From positions 90,213 through 154,212 of the forward strand of contig JACRIK010000027.1 in the NCBI GenBank assembly GCA_016235865.1: 64,000 bases of DNA, read 5' to 3'. The position numbers and the translations under genes were made by a program. Origin of the DNA: Planctomycetota bacterium (GTDB taxonomy: Bacteria > Planctomycetota > MHYJ01 > JACQXL01). This document shows positions 41,021-48,591 of the stretch, in pieces. Within the stretch, counting starts at the first letter, position 1, and the number at the start of each line of letters is the position of its first letter. The notes below the pieces were generated by a model. It did not search any database and was not told where the DNA came from. It saw only the letters and a list, made by a program, of their open reading frames with translations.

Positions 41021-41275
41021 ATGCTTTTATCCTATCATTTTGCTTGGATTTGAGCAAGGAAAAGGGAATAAGGATGCAGTATATAGAAGGTAATATGTAG
41101 GGTAAAATCCGCTCTGCGGCCTGTCTACTGCTTAGGGGCGCCTCGTGGGGCAGACCACTAATTTTAAAGCACTTGCTTCATAAGGGTTCTAAGGCACAGT
41201 TTCGCTTACCTAACAAAAGTAATATCAAAAGTAATATAATAAGAGCGTTTGTTTGGTAGTCGCGTCCGGACTTGG

Positions 41276-41292
41276 AGTCACAATTTGTGACT
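41276..41292. terminator. Inverted repeat downstream of hemopexin gene
   Basis: AGTCACAA-T-TTGTGACT is a perfect 8-bp inverted repeat 20 bases past the stop of the hemopexin-like gene. No T-run follows. It could also be an operator. Confidence 0.3.
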
Positions 41293-41311
41293 TCAAATCG
41301 TTAATTTTGGA

Positions 41312-41620
41312 CTAGGCGAAGATATCGGCCCAGTTGGCCGGAATGGGCTTGGGGAACCCGGGCTCAGCCGCGTCCGCGCCTTCCAAATCAAAGCGGATGT
41401 ATTCCGGACCGGAGAACAGGAAGACCTTGCCGTTGTCCGAGCGCTGGAAAGCAACGTCAATGCGTTTGAAGTTAACGCCGGGCCAGTTGCCTGCGATGGG
41501 TTTGGGATAGCCGGGTTCAATCAGGCCCGGGACCTTTGGGTTCAGCCGGTAGTAGTTCTCGCCGGAGAAGACGAAGATGTGCCCGGTTTTTGCTCTCTGG
41601 AATACGGCGTCGATTTTCAT
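41312..41620 (-). CDS. Two-blade hemopexin-repeat protein
   Basis: 102 residues with two hemopexin-like repeats of about 47 residues: DAVFQRAKTGHIFVFSGENYYRLNPKVPG..GYPKPIAGNW and DVAFQRSDNGKVFLFSGPEYIRFDLEGAD..GFPKPIPANW. The F.F.G..Y.R and GYPK.I...W signatures are clear. There is no signal peptide. Hemopexin propellers have four blades, so this protein would need to dimerise or be a repeat module. AAAGGAGG is 6 bases before the ATG, a strong start. The function in bacteria is unknown. It lies alone among mobile-island genes. Confidence 0.85.
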   Translation of the reverse strand: MKIDAVFQRAKTGHIFVFSGENYYRLNPKVPGLIEPGYPKPIAGNWPGVNFKRIDVAFQRSDNGKVFLFSGPEYIRFDLEGADAAEPGFPKPIPANWADIFA

Positions 41621-42065
41621 AACTGCCTCCTTTGGTTATTATCTCACATCTCCGATGACACACACCAGCCGGCCAACCCTTTAGCTGCGCGCCTTTTATA
41701 ACGCGGTTTTAGTAAAACGCCCCTGTTTACTGCTGATGCTTCAGATTTTTGTACCCAGTGCGCTCCCCGAAATCTTTCGGGGTGCTCCTGACCATTGCCT
41801 ACGGCAAAGGGCCATTGGCCTTTTTCACGGTTATGGCTGATTTAAGAGGTATCATAATAAATCTGTCAGTTACACCGGCGGACAATTTGTCCGATTATTC
41901 TTGTCGGGGGTAAACCGGGGACACCGCGTCCGGCGCTTGTCAATAATTTACTCAATTGATTGAGTAAATTGTTAATTCCGGAGACAACCGCCTTCGCCCT
42001 TTGGGCGAAGTTTATCCCCCGCTTCGGCGGGGGAGGCGGGCAAGCATTTGTTCAGCGCAATCCCT
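41621..42065. other. 445-bp spacer with dispersed repeats
   Basis: Holds a GATGACACACACC..GCGGTTTTAGTAAAACGC repeat (41651-41733), a reverse copy of the CCCTGTGC-type repeat with CCCCGAAA/TTTCGGGG (41752-41822), and TTTACTCAATTGATTGAGTAAA (41947-41968), a perfect palindrome. No gene. Confidence 0.6.
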
Positions 42066-43115
42066 TTATCTTTTCAATAGCTTTTTGACTTCCTTTTCAA
42101 AGTCGGACTCAATCGGCTGGGTTTTATTGTATTGGGTGTACTCGGCCAGCGCTTTTTTATCCGCCGCTTCCTTGGATATTGTTCCCTTTCCGCCCAGTAT
42201 CTTATACTCGTTAAAGCTCAAAAACCGGTTGACGCCATCCACAAACTCGGCCATGGTAAATGCCCGCCTGTTTTCAATAAGGTTTTCGATGTAGTCAAAG
42301 AATCCCGATATGGTCCGCTCCAGTTTCCTGATTTCCTTGGCCGGCAGATAATTCTTGGCTATGACCACGTCAGCCGGCAGGATTCTGCCTTTAGGGGAAT
42401 TTTTCCAGGTGGTCAGCCCCATAAACGGCAGTTTCTTATCCGCCTTGGCGCCGATAATCTCGGCCGCGGTCCGGCCGGTAATGGCATAGTGGAATTTGTT
42501 CTGCACCGTAGCGAAGAAGTCCCTGGTCGTCTGGGAATTGGGGTCGTAGTCAATACTGCATTCGGCGAAGATATCGGTGATTTGCAGATAAATCCGCCGC
42601 TCGCTGGCTCTGATGGAGCGGACCCGCTCCAGCAATTCCCGAAAGTAATCCTTGCCAAAGACCCGCTGGCCCTGCTTAAGCCGTTCATCGTTCAGGACAA
42701 ATCCCTTGGTGATGTATTCTTTCAGGACTTTGGTAGCCCAAATGCGAAACTGAGTCGCGCGTTTGGAATTAACCCGGTATCCCACGGCGATAATGACGTC
42801 AAGATTATAGAGTTTCAGCGTTCTTTTGATACTCCGCCCGCCTTCTTCTTGAACTACCGAGGAATCCTCGGATGTTGAACGGGCATCCAATTCGCCTTCG
42901 GCAAATATGTTTCGTAAGTGCAGGGCGATATTATCCACACTGCAATCGAACAGCAGAGCCATCATCTTTTGGCTCAGCCAAACGGTTTCATCCCGCAGAA
43001 AGACATCCAGCTTGACATCGCCATCCGGCGCGGTATAAAGAATCAGCTGATTCTTGTTTACACCCTGGGATAGCGACAATTTCTTGGAGTCGGGATGTGA
43101 CTTCTTCTTTTTCAT
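42066..43115 (-). CDS. RhuM family protein
   Basis: This 349-residue protein is typical of RhuM: LILYTAPDGDVKLDVFLRDETVWLSQKMMALLFD, NIALHLRNIFAEGEL, NLDVIIAVGYRVNSKRATQFRIWATKVLKEYI, and a RhuM/Fic-like C-terminal helical region (ERTISGFFDYIENLIENR). The family is found in pathogenicity islands and beside restriction-modification or defence genes. Its biochemical role is unsettled. A variable N-terminal HTH-like region contacts DNA in related KilA/Bro proteins. It stands alone here. Confidence 0.92.
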   Translation of the reverse strand: MKKKKSHPDSKKLSLSQGVNKNQLILYTAPDGDVKLDVFLRDETVWLSQKMMALLFDCSVDNIALHLRNIFAEGELDARSTSEDSSVVQEEGGRSIKRTLKLYNLDVIIAVGYRVNSKRATQFRIWATKVLKEYITKGFVLNDERLKQGQRVFGKDYFRELLERVRSIRASERRIYLQITDIFAECSIDYDPNSQTTRDFFATVQNKFHYAITGRTAAEIIGAKADKKLPFMGLTTWKNSPKGRILPADVVIAKNYLPAKEIRKLERTISGFFDYIENLIENRRAFTMAEFVDGVNRFLSFNEYKILGGKGTISKEAADKKALAEYTQYNKTQPIESDFEKEVKKLLKR

Positions 43116-43673
43116 AGCTTCTTAATCCTACCATTTCCTTTAGATTTGAGCAAGTATTATTTCCGGTTGGGCGGGAGGGTTACTTATTCTCCTGGGACAC
43201 CCTTCGGCTTCGCTCCCCGCTGGGGCGGGACTCCGCTGTCACTACGCAGGGCAGGCACACCTAACCCTACATCCCTTTATCTATGCGCCTGTACCCTCCT
43301 CGTGGGACACACACCTCGCCAGGAAACCCTTTATCTGCGCGGACTTGAGGGCACAGTTTGTTGACCTGCGTGCCCCGAATGCTTTCGGGGTACTCGGAGT
43401 CACGCTAACGCTTAGAGCCCGGGTACGCTTTAGCCACTGGCTAAATGCTGACCGATGGCGCCGAAGCGCCATGGCGCCCTTATGGCGCTCACCAGTGCTT
43501 TGCACAGGGCGCGGACGCTGTTTTATAGATTCGCTAAGTTTACCCTGTCCGATGGACTCTCCGATGCTGCCGGATACGGAGTCCGATTCACATCGGACCG
43601 AAGAGTCATACGGACTCCTTCGGAGAGTATTCCGAAGGGGTTGACTACAAGCTCAAACGCCCGTTTCTTGATG
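43116..43673. other. 558-bp repeat-rich spacer, no gene
   Basis: Holds GCGGGACTCCGCTGTCACTA (43225-43244), the same repeat as in frame in two genes (12 kb and 51 kb), a GGGACACACACC..CTTTATCTGCGCGG copy (43300-43340), a reverse CCCTGTGC copy with GGCGC stems (43450-43513), and a palindromic ATCGGACC..GGAGTCCG block (43560-43630). Open frames across it are low-complexity shadows. Confidence 0.6.
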
Positions 43674-44900
43674 TTATAACAACAAGATTTCCTGCCAGTT
43701 ATAGTTGTTTACATTTTTTTGAATGTGCCGACCGGAAGATTGCGATATTATATTGAGCGGTAACTTGACGCCCGGTAAATCCCTCTTAGCCCTGATTAAT
43801 GATGCGGCGTGCTTCGGGAAAATCGTCGCGCCGCTTTTGATTTCAAATAAATGCAATTTCTGGTTTAGTTCTATGACCAGGTCTATTTCCAGGCCGTCCC
43901 GGGTCCGCAAATAATATAATGAAGTCAGGCCGCCATGGTTCAAATACCGTTTCCAGAAATCGGTAATTACCATGGTCTCGAAAAGATGCGGGAAATAGGG
44001 GCTGTTAAGCAGCGACCGGCTGTCTCTGATGCCTAATAAATAGCAAGCCAAGGCGGTGTCGTTGAAATATATCTTCGGGCTCTTGACTAAGCGCTTGCCG
44101 ATGTTTTTGTAATACGGATAAAGCAGCAATACCTGATAACCGGTTTCCAGCATGGAAATCCAGCGCTTGCCGGTGGGCACGGAAATGCCGATTTCCCGGG
44201 CTAATTCGGAGATGTTCAGAATTTGCCCGGTCCGGGTGGCGCACAGGCGCAGGAATCTTTCAAACTGGTTTAAATCGCCGACCTGCGAAAGGTTGCGGAT
44301 GTCGCGTTCCAGATAGGTCGAGATGTATGACCCGCACCAGAGTTCCCGGTTGACCGATGGCCGGCTGGCTATTTCAGGGTAATTGCCCCTTAATATCAAA
44401 TCGGCGATAGAAAGATTTTTATCAACCCGATCAGGTCGAGCCGGCAGATTATTCAAGAGTCCGCGCATATCCAGGGATGGCTGACCCCGGCCGGTTCTTT
44501 CAGCCAGGGAAAACGGCAAAAGCGTCAACACGGCTACCCGGCCGGCTAATGATTCGCTGACCCCGTGCATCAGGGAAAAATTCTGAGAGCCGGTTAATAT
44601 CCAGAACCCGGGTTTGCGTTTGGCGTCTATCCGGGTTTTAATATATGACAGGAGCTCCGGGACGTATTGTATTTCATCGAATAGCACCGGCCCGGCGCAT
44701 TGGTCGATAAAACTGCGCGGGTCGGCCTTGGCCCGGGTCCGGGTGTCCGGGTCTTCCAGATTTAAATAATCATGGGAGTCTTTTAACAGATTCTTAAGCA
44801 AAGTGGTTTTCCCGGATTGGCGCGGTCCGGTCAAGACCAATGCCGGGAATGATTTAATCGCCTTTTTAACGGTTTTAGCCAGAATCCGATATCTCATCAT
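43674..44900 (-). CDS. AAA ATPase with DUF4143 domain
   Basis: 408 residues. Walker A GPRQSGKTTLLKNLL (residues about 24-38), Walker B VLFDEIQYVPELLSYIK, sensor-like WILTGSQNFSLMHGVSESLAGRV, then the C-terminal DUF4143 domain with YISTYLERDIRNLSQVGDLNQF and a Lys/Glu restriction-endonuclease-like fold near IDLVIELNQKLHLFEIKSG. Such ATPases are common in mobile and environmental gene pools. Whether they act in defence or DNA handling is unproven. It is the last gene of the island before lon. Confidence 0.92.
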   Translation of the reverse strand: MMRYRILAKTVKKAIKSFPALVLTGPRQSGKTTLLKNLLKDSHDYLNLEDPDTRTRAKADPRSFIDQCAGPVLFDEIQYVPELLSYIKTRIDAKRKPGFWILTGSQNFSLMHGVSESLAGRVAVLTLLPFSLAERTGRGQPSLDMRGLLNNLPARPDRVDKNLSIADLILRGNYPEIASRPSVNRELWCGSYISTYLERDIRNLSQVGDLNQFERFLRLCATRTGQILNISELAREIGISVPTGKRWISMLETGYQVLLLYPYYKNIGKRLVKSPKIYFNDTALACYLLGIRDSRSLLNSPYFPHLFETMVITDFWKRYLNHGGLTSLYYLRTRDGLEIDLVIELNQKLHLFEIKSGATIFPKHAASLIRAKRDLPGVKLPLNIISQSSGRHIQKNVNNYNWQEILLL

Positions 44901-45106
44901 GGCATTAATATACCCTTAATATTTAATATGTCAAGTTAAATATTAAGGATAAATAAATTATTCCAAACACCTGCCGCCAACCGGACGCTGGGTTTAGTGA
45001 CACACACCTTGCCGGTCATGCCAGCGGCAGATCCGCTTCAGGCGGACAATTCCTTTATTTCCGCGCCTTTCAGAACCCGGTTTTCCTGAAACGCATCTCG
45101 CCGGTC
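44901..45106. repeat. Spacer with GTGACACACACC-type repeat
   Basis: GTGACACACACCTTGCCGG (44997) and a downstream block with GCGCCTTTCAGAACCCGGTTTT (45059) match the repeat at 41651. The first 60 bases are AT-rich and mirror TAATATTTAATATGTC..GACATATTAA-like sequence, a possible promoter for the ATPase. Confidence 0.5.
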
Positions 45107-47635
45107 CTATTTTATCAGCGCGATTTTCAAGGCGTCTTCGAGATTGTCTATCAACCTAAAGTTTAACCCTTTGAGGATGTGCTCGGGGATTTCCTTGAGG
45201 TCTTTTTCGTTTTCCCTCGGCAGGATGATGGTCTTGATTCCGGCCCGGCGCGCGCCAATCACCTTTTCCTTAATACCCCCGACCGGCAGGATCTTGCCCC
45301 TCAGGGTTATCTCGCCGGTCATGGAGACATCGTTGCGGATGGGTTTGTTGGTGAAGAGCGATGTGAGGGCCACGCCGATGGTCACGCCGGCAGACGGCCC
45401 ATCCTTGGGTATGGCCCCGGCCGGGACGTGGATATGGATATCATAGCCGTTGAAGGCGCTGTCCGGGACCTTGAGCGATTTGGAGTGGCTCCGGATGTAA
45501 CTTAAGGCGGCCCGGGCTGATTCCTTCATCACGTCGCCCAGATGCCCGGTCAGGATCAGGCCGCTATTGCCCTTCATCCGGGTGGTTTCGATAAACATAA
45601 TCTCGCCGCCGATGGGAGTCCAGGCCATGCCGGTAGCCACGCCGATATCCGGCTTGCGGCCGGCAATCTCGGCAAAGAATTTAATCGGCCCCAGGAATTC
45701 CTCGATGTTCTGGGCCGTGGGCCTGGGTGCCGGCTTGGCCGGGGTTTTTTGCCCCATCAGGGACGCCTTATCCTTGGCGACCTTGCGGCAAACGGTGGCG
45801 ATTTCGCGCTCCAGGTTGCGCACCCCGGCCTCGCGGGTATAGTCCGTGATAATCTTGAAGAGCAGGTCGGGCTTGAATTCGATGTCCTTGGTATCCAGGC
45901 CGTGTTCGGCCAGTTGCTTGGGCACCAGATGCTCCTGGGCGATTTTGACCTTTTCCTCGGCAATATAGCCGGGCAGTTCCAGGACCTCCATCCGGTCGCG
46001 CAGGGCCGAGGGAATGGTGTCCAGGATATTGGCCGTGGTGATGAACATGACCGATGACAGGTCAAAGTCCACTTCCAGATAGTGGTCTGAGAATGAGTTG
46101 TTCTGTTCCGGGTCCAGGACTTCGAGCAGGGCCGAGGCCGGGTCGCCCCGGAAATCCATGCCGATTTTGTCCACCTCGTCCAGCATAAAGACCGGGTTCC
46201 TGGAGCCGGCCTTGCGAATCCACTGGATGATGCGGCCCGGGAGCGCGCCGATATAGGTCCGGCGATGCCCGCGGATTTCGGCCTCGTCACGCACGCCGCC
46301 TAATGAAAAGCGGACGAACTTTCTCCCTAAGGCCCGGGCAATGGATTTGCCCAATGACGTCTTGCCTACGCCCGGCGGCCCGGCAAAGCACAGGATCGGG
46401 CCTTTCATATCTGTTTTTAGCTTGCGCACGGCTAGGTATTCCAGGATGCGGGTCTTGACTTTTTCCAGGCCGTAGTGGTCTTCGTCCAGGATTTTTTCAG
46501 CTCGGTTGATGTCGAGATTATCCTCGGTCGCCACGGCCCAGGGCAGGTTAATCAGCCAATCCAGATAGGTCCGGGCCACGGTGTATTCGGCCGAGGAGGG
46601 ATGAATCCGGCTCAAGCGGTTGAGTTCCTCATCGGCAATCTTATGGGCCTCGGCCGGCAGTTTGGCCTTGTCCAGCTGTTCCTTTAACTTGGGGATTTCG
46701 GTATTCTTGCCCTCGCCTTCGCCCAGTTCGCGCTGGATGATGCGCATCTGCTCGCGCAGGATTTGCTCGCGCTGGGCCTTGGTGATTTCGTCCTTGATTT
46801 CGGTCTGGATGCGGTTGCCCAGGCGCATCACCTCGGCTTCGCGGTTTAACAGCCGGATTAAGCGCTCGAGTTTTTCCTTGACCGAGTTCAATTCCAGGAC
46901 GCGCTGTTTTTCCTCCATCGGGAAATTCATATTGGAGGCGATGAAATAGCACATGGTCAGGGGCGAGGAGATGTTCATGGCGGCTAATTTAAGTTCGTCC
47001 ATGGGCAGGTAGGGAATCTGCTTGACGATTTCCATGAAGAGATTGATGGCGGTGCGGGACAGGGCCTCGATTTCGGCGCTCCGGTCCACGGTTTCCTTGG
47101 CAATCAGCACCCGGGCCTTGAGATAGGGCTTGCGCTCGACGATGCCTTCCAGCTTGATGCGCTCGATGCCCTGGACCAGCAGCCGGGTGGTGCCGTCCGG
47201 ATATTTGAACATCTTGGCCACCTCGACCCGGCAGCCGTATTCGTATAAATCGGTCGGCTTGATGTCCATCTCCACCGGAATGACCGGCGGTTCCTTGGGC
47301 ACGGGCGGCACAGTCAGGCCTTCCGCGGGCGGTTCGGTAATTTCTTCTTCGGCTGAGAAGTCCTCCATCTCGTCTTCGTTGGTTATGCCGGCAATATCGC
47401 GTTCCTGCAGGGCGGACGGTTTGATGGCGATGAATCCGAAGGTCTTGGTGGTGGCGACCACGTCGTCCACCAGTTGGACCGCCTCTTTCTGGGAGATAAT
47501 CAGGGGCAGGACCGTGCCCGGATAGACAATCAGGTCCCGGATGGTCATGATGGGCAGTTCCATGGTCACCTTGTTGGGCAGTGCCGCGGCCGGCTTGTCG
47601 CCGCCGCTGGGAATCAGAATATTGCTATCACTCAT
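45107..47635 (-). CDS. lon: ATP-dependent protease Lon (LonA)
   Basis: 842 residues from MSDSNILIPSGG (47635), chosen because AGGAGG stands 6 bases before this ATG. An upstream in-frame extension has none. The substrate-binding LON domain (about 25-250) contains an extra acidic/Pro-rich loop (EEEITEPPAEG..PVPKEPPV). The AAA+ module has GPPGVGKTSLGKS and VFMLDEVDKIG. The protease domain has the catalytic Ser in KDGPSAGVTIG and the Lys in GGIKEKVIGARRAG. Lon degrades misfolded and regulatory proteins in the cytosol. It overlaps hsp20 by 8 bases, coupling two heat-stress genes. Confidence 0.97.
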   Translation of the reverse strand: MSDSNILIPSGGDKPAAALPNKVTMELPIMTIRDLIVYPGTVLPLIISQKEAVQLVDDVVATTKTFGFIAIKPSALQERDIAGITNEDEMEDFSAEEEITEPPAEGLTVPPVPKEPPVIPVEMDIKPTDLYEYGCRVEVAKMFKYPDGTTRLLVQGIERIKLEGIVERKPYLKARVLIAKETVDRSAEIEALSRTAINLFMEIVKQIPYLPMDELKLAAMNISSPLTMCYFIASNMNFPMEEKQRVLELNSVKEKLERLIRLLNREAEVMRLGNRIQTEIKDEITKAQREQILREQMRIIQRELGEGEGKNTEIPKLKEQLDKAKLPAEAHKIADEELNRLSRIHPSSAEYTVARTYLDWLINLPWAVATEDNLDINRAEKILDEDHYGLEKVKTRILEYLAVRKLKTDMKGPILCFAGPPGVGKTSLGKSIARALGRKFVRFSLGGVRDEAEIRGHRRTYIGALPGRIIQWIRKAGSRNPVFMLDEVDKIGMDFRGDPASALLEVLDPEQNNSFSDHYLEVDFDLSSVMFITTANILDTIPSALRDRMEVLELPGYIAEEKVKIAQEHLVPKQLAEHGLDTKDIEFKPDLLFKIITDYTREAGVRNLEREIATVCRKVAKDKASLMGQKTPAKPAPRPTAQNIEEFLGPIKFFAEIAGRKPDIGVATGMAWTPIGGEIMFIETTRMKGNSGLILTGHLGDVMKESARAALSYIRSHSKSLKVPDSAFNGYDIHIHVPAGAIPKDGPSAGVTIGVALTSLFTNKPIRNDVSMTGEITLRGKILPVGGIKEKVIGARRAGIKTIILPRENEKDLKEIPEHILKGLNFRLIDNLEDALKIALIK

Positions 47636-48170
47636 CTTCGCCCTCCTGGCAGGTAATCGGGCCGGAGATGATTTCAATATGCCGGATGGTCAGGTGGCCG
47701 TCCGAAGCCGGGGCGGTATGATGTCCGGCCGACTTTTTGGTCTTGGGGATGACCAGTTCGAGGAATCCGTCTTTATATGAAGCCGATGCTTTTTCCGGCT
47801 CGATGCCGCAGTAAATATCAACGGCTTTCTCGAACTTGCCGTAATTGATTTCCATCTGTCGGAAATTTCGTTTGGTCCGCGCGTCGCGCTCGTCCCGGCA
47901 GCCGGAGATAAGCAGGTGGTTGGAGTTGACATCAAACGAGATGCTGATTTCTTCCGGCTTCATGCCGGCTAACTCGCACCGGATAACGATGTCTTTGTCG
48001 GTCTCGTAGATATCGGTGGGCGGAGACCAGGCCTTTTCGGTATAGACCGAGATGAGCTTGCTGGACGAGATGAACAGTTCGGTGAATCTCATCGGGCCCT
48101 GCGGGACCTTGTCGTCTCCGAAATGATGGCCGGTATCGGATGTCTTGGAATGAGAATGTTTGGTGGTCAT
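47628..48170 (-). CDS. Small heat-shock protein (Hsp20/alpha-crystallin)
   Basis: 180 residues from MTTKHSHSK (48170). The open frame upstream runs through tRNA-Pro and is rejected. The alpha-crystallin domain covers about 55-145: PPTDIYETDKDIVIRCELAGMKPEEISISFDVNSNHLLISG, with FRQMEINYGKFEKAVDI and the closing YKDGFLELVIPK. Holdase chaperone, cytosolic. GGGAGG lies 13 bases before the start, rather far. It is upstream of lon and overlaps it, so both belong to one stress unit. Confidence 0.94.
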   Translation of the reverse strand: MTTKHSHSKTSDTGHHFGDDKVPQGPMRFTELFISSSKLISVYTEKAWSPPTDIYETDKDIVIRCELAGMKPEEISISFDVNSNHLLISGCRDERDARTKRNFRQMEINYGKFEKAVDIYCGIEPEKASASYKDGFLELVIPKTKKSAGHHTAPASDGHLTIRHIEIISGPITCQEGEDE

Positions 48171-48208
48171 AATTGATATTTTACCTCCCGTAAATTTCCA
48201 GATGGATA

Positions 48209-48284
48209 TCGGGGCGAGTGGATTTGAACCACCGACCTCTTGGTCCCGAACCAAGCGCGCTAAGCCAGACTGCGCTACGCCCCG
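48209..48284 (-). tRNA. tRNA-Pro (anticodon CGG)
   Basis: Minus strand: acceptor CGGGGCG pairs with CGCCCCG. The anticodon arm CTTGG-TTCGGGA-CCAAG has anticodon CGG, the T arm is GGTGG-TTCAAAT-CCACT, and the discriminator is A. CCA is not encoded. It ends 38 bases before the hsp20 start and may share its transcript. Confidence 0.95.
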
Positions 48285-48591
48285 ACTGTTACATACCTTT
48301 AATGAATCGCTTAACGCCTCTTTTCTTTATCTTGTTTTCCATCCTAACTGCCTCAGACCTTAGCGCTACTCCCGACTAATACTGCCGGGATAAGAAACTG
48401 TAACGCCTTGCGGGCTAACAGTTTCTAATGCGCTACGCCCCGTTAGAAAACTTCGTAAACGGATTAAACAGAAATCGGTTAAATCCGCCGAGTCAGTTTA
48501 ATCCGTTTACCGATTCACTAATATTTTCTCATGATATAAAATCAGACGGGTTAAGTCAATTAATTTGTAATACTGTTTGCTGACTACGGAC
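48285..48591. other. Spacer upstream of tRNA-Pro, with repeats
   Basis: Contains element E9 (48370-48428) and an inverted repeat CGTAAACGGATTAAAC / GTTTAATCCGTTTACCG (48446-48510) of the AACAGGATT-type family. The tRNA-Pro promoter should be here but is not evident. Confidence 0.55.
48370..48428 (+). repeat. Two-hairpin element, copy E9
   Basis: Plus strand: CCCGACTAATACTGCCGGG, ATAAG, AGAAACTGT (48393-48401) pairs with ACAGTTTCT (48418-48426), loop AACGCCTTGCGGGCTA. The loop is nearly identical to those of E4 and E7 while the arms differ. No gene follows. Confidence 0.72.

Noticed and set aside
43116-43673. Genes in the spacer upstream of the DUF4143 ATPase
   Set aside because: Open frames are formed by repeat palindromes; no ribosome site or family resemblance.
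35447-45106. Integron cassette array (attC-like hairpins)
   Set aside because: No integrase gene, hairpins lack the RYYYAAC/GTTRRRY core pair and extrahelical bases, and the same hairpins precede groES and groEL outside the island.
48171-48254. N-terminal extension of Hsp20
   Set aside because: The added frame runs into tRNA-Pro and lacks a ribosome site; the alpha-crystallin family starts nearer to 48170.
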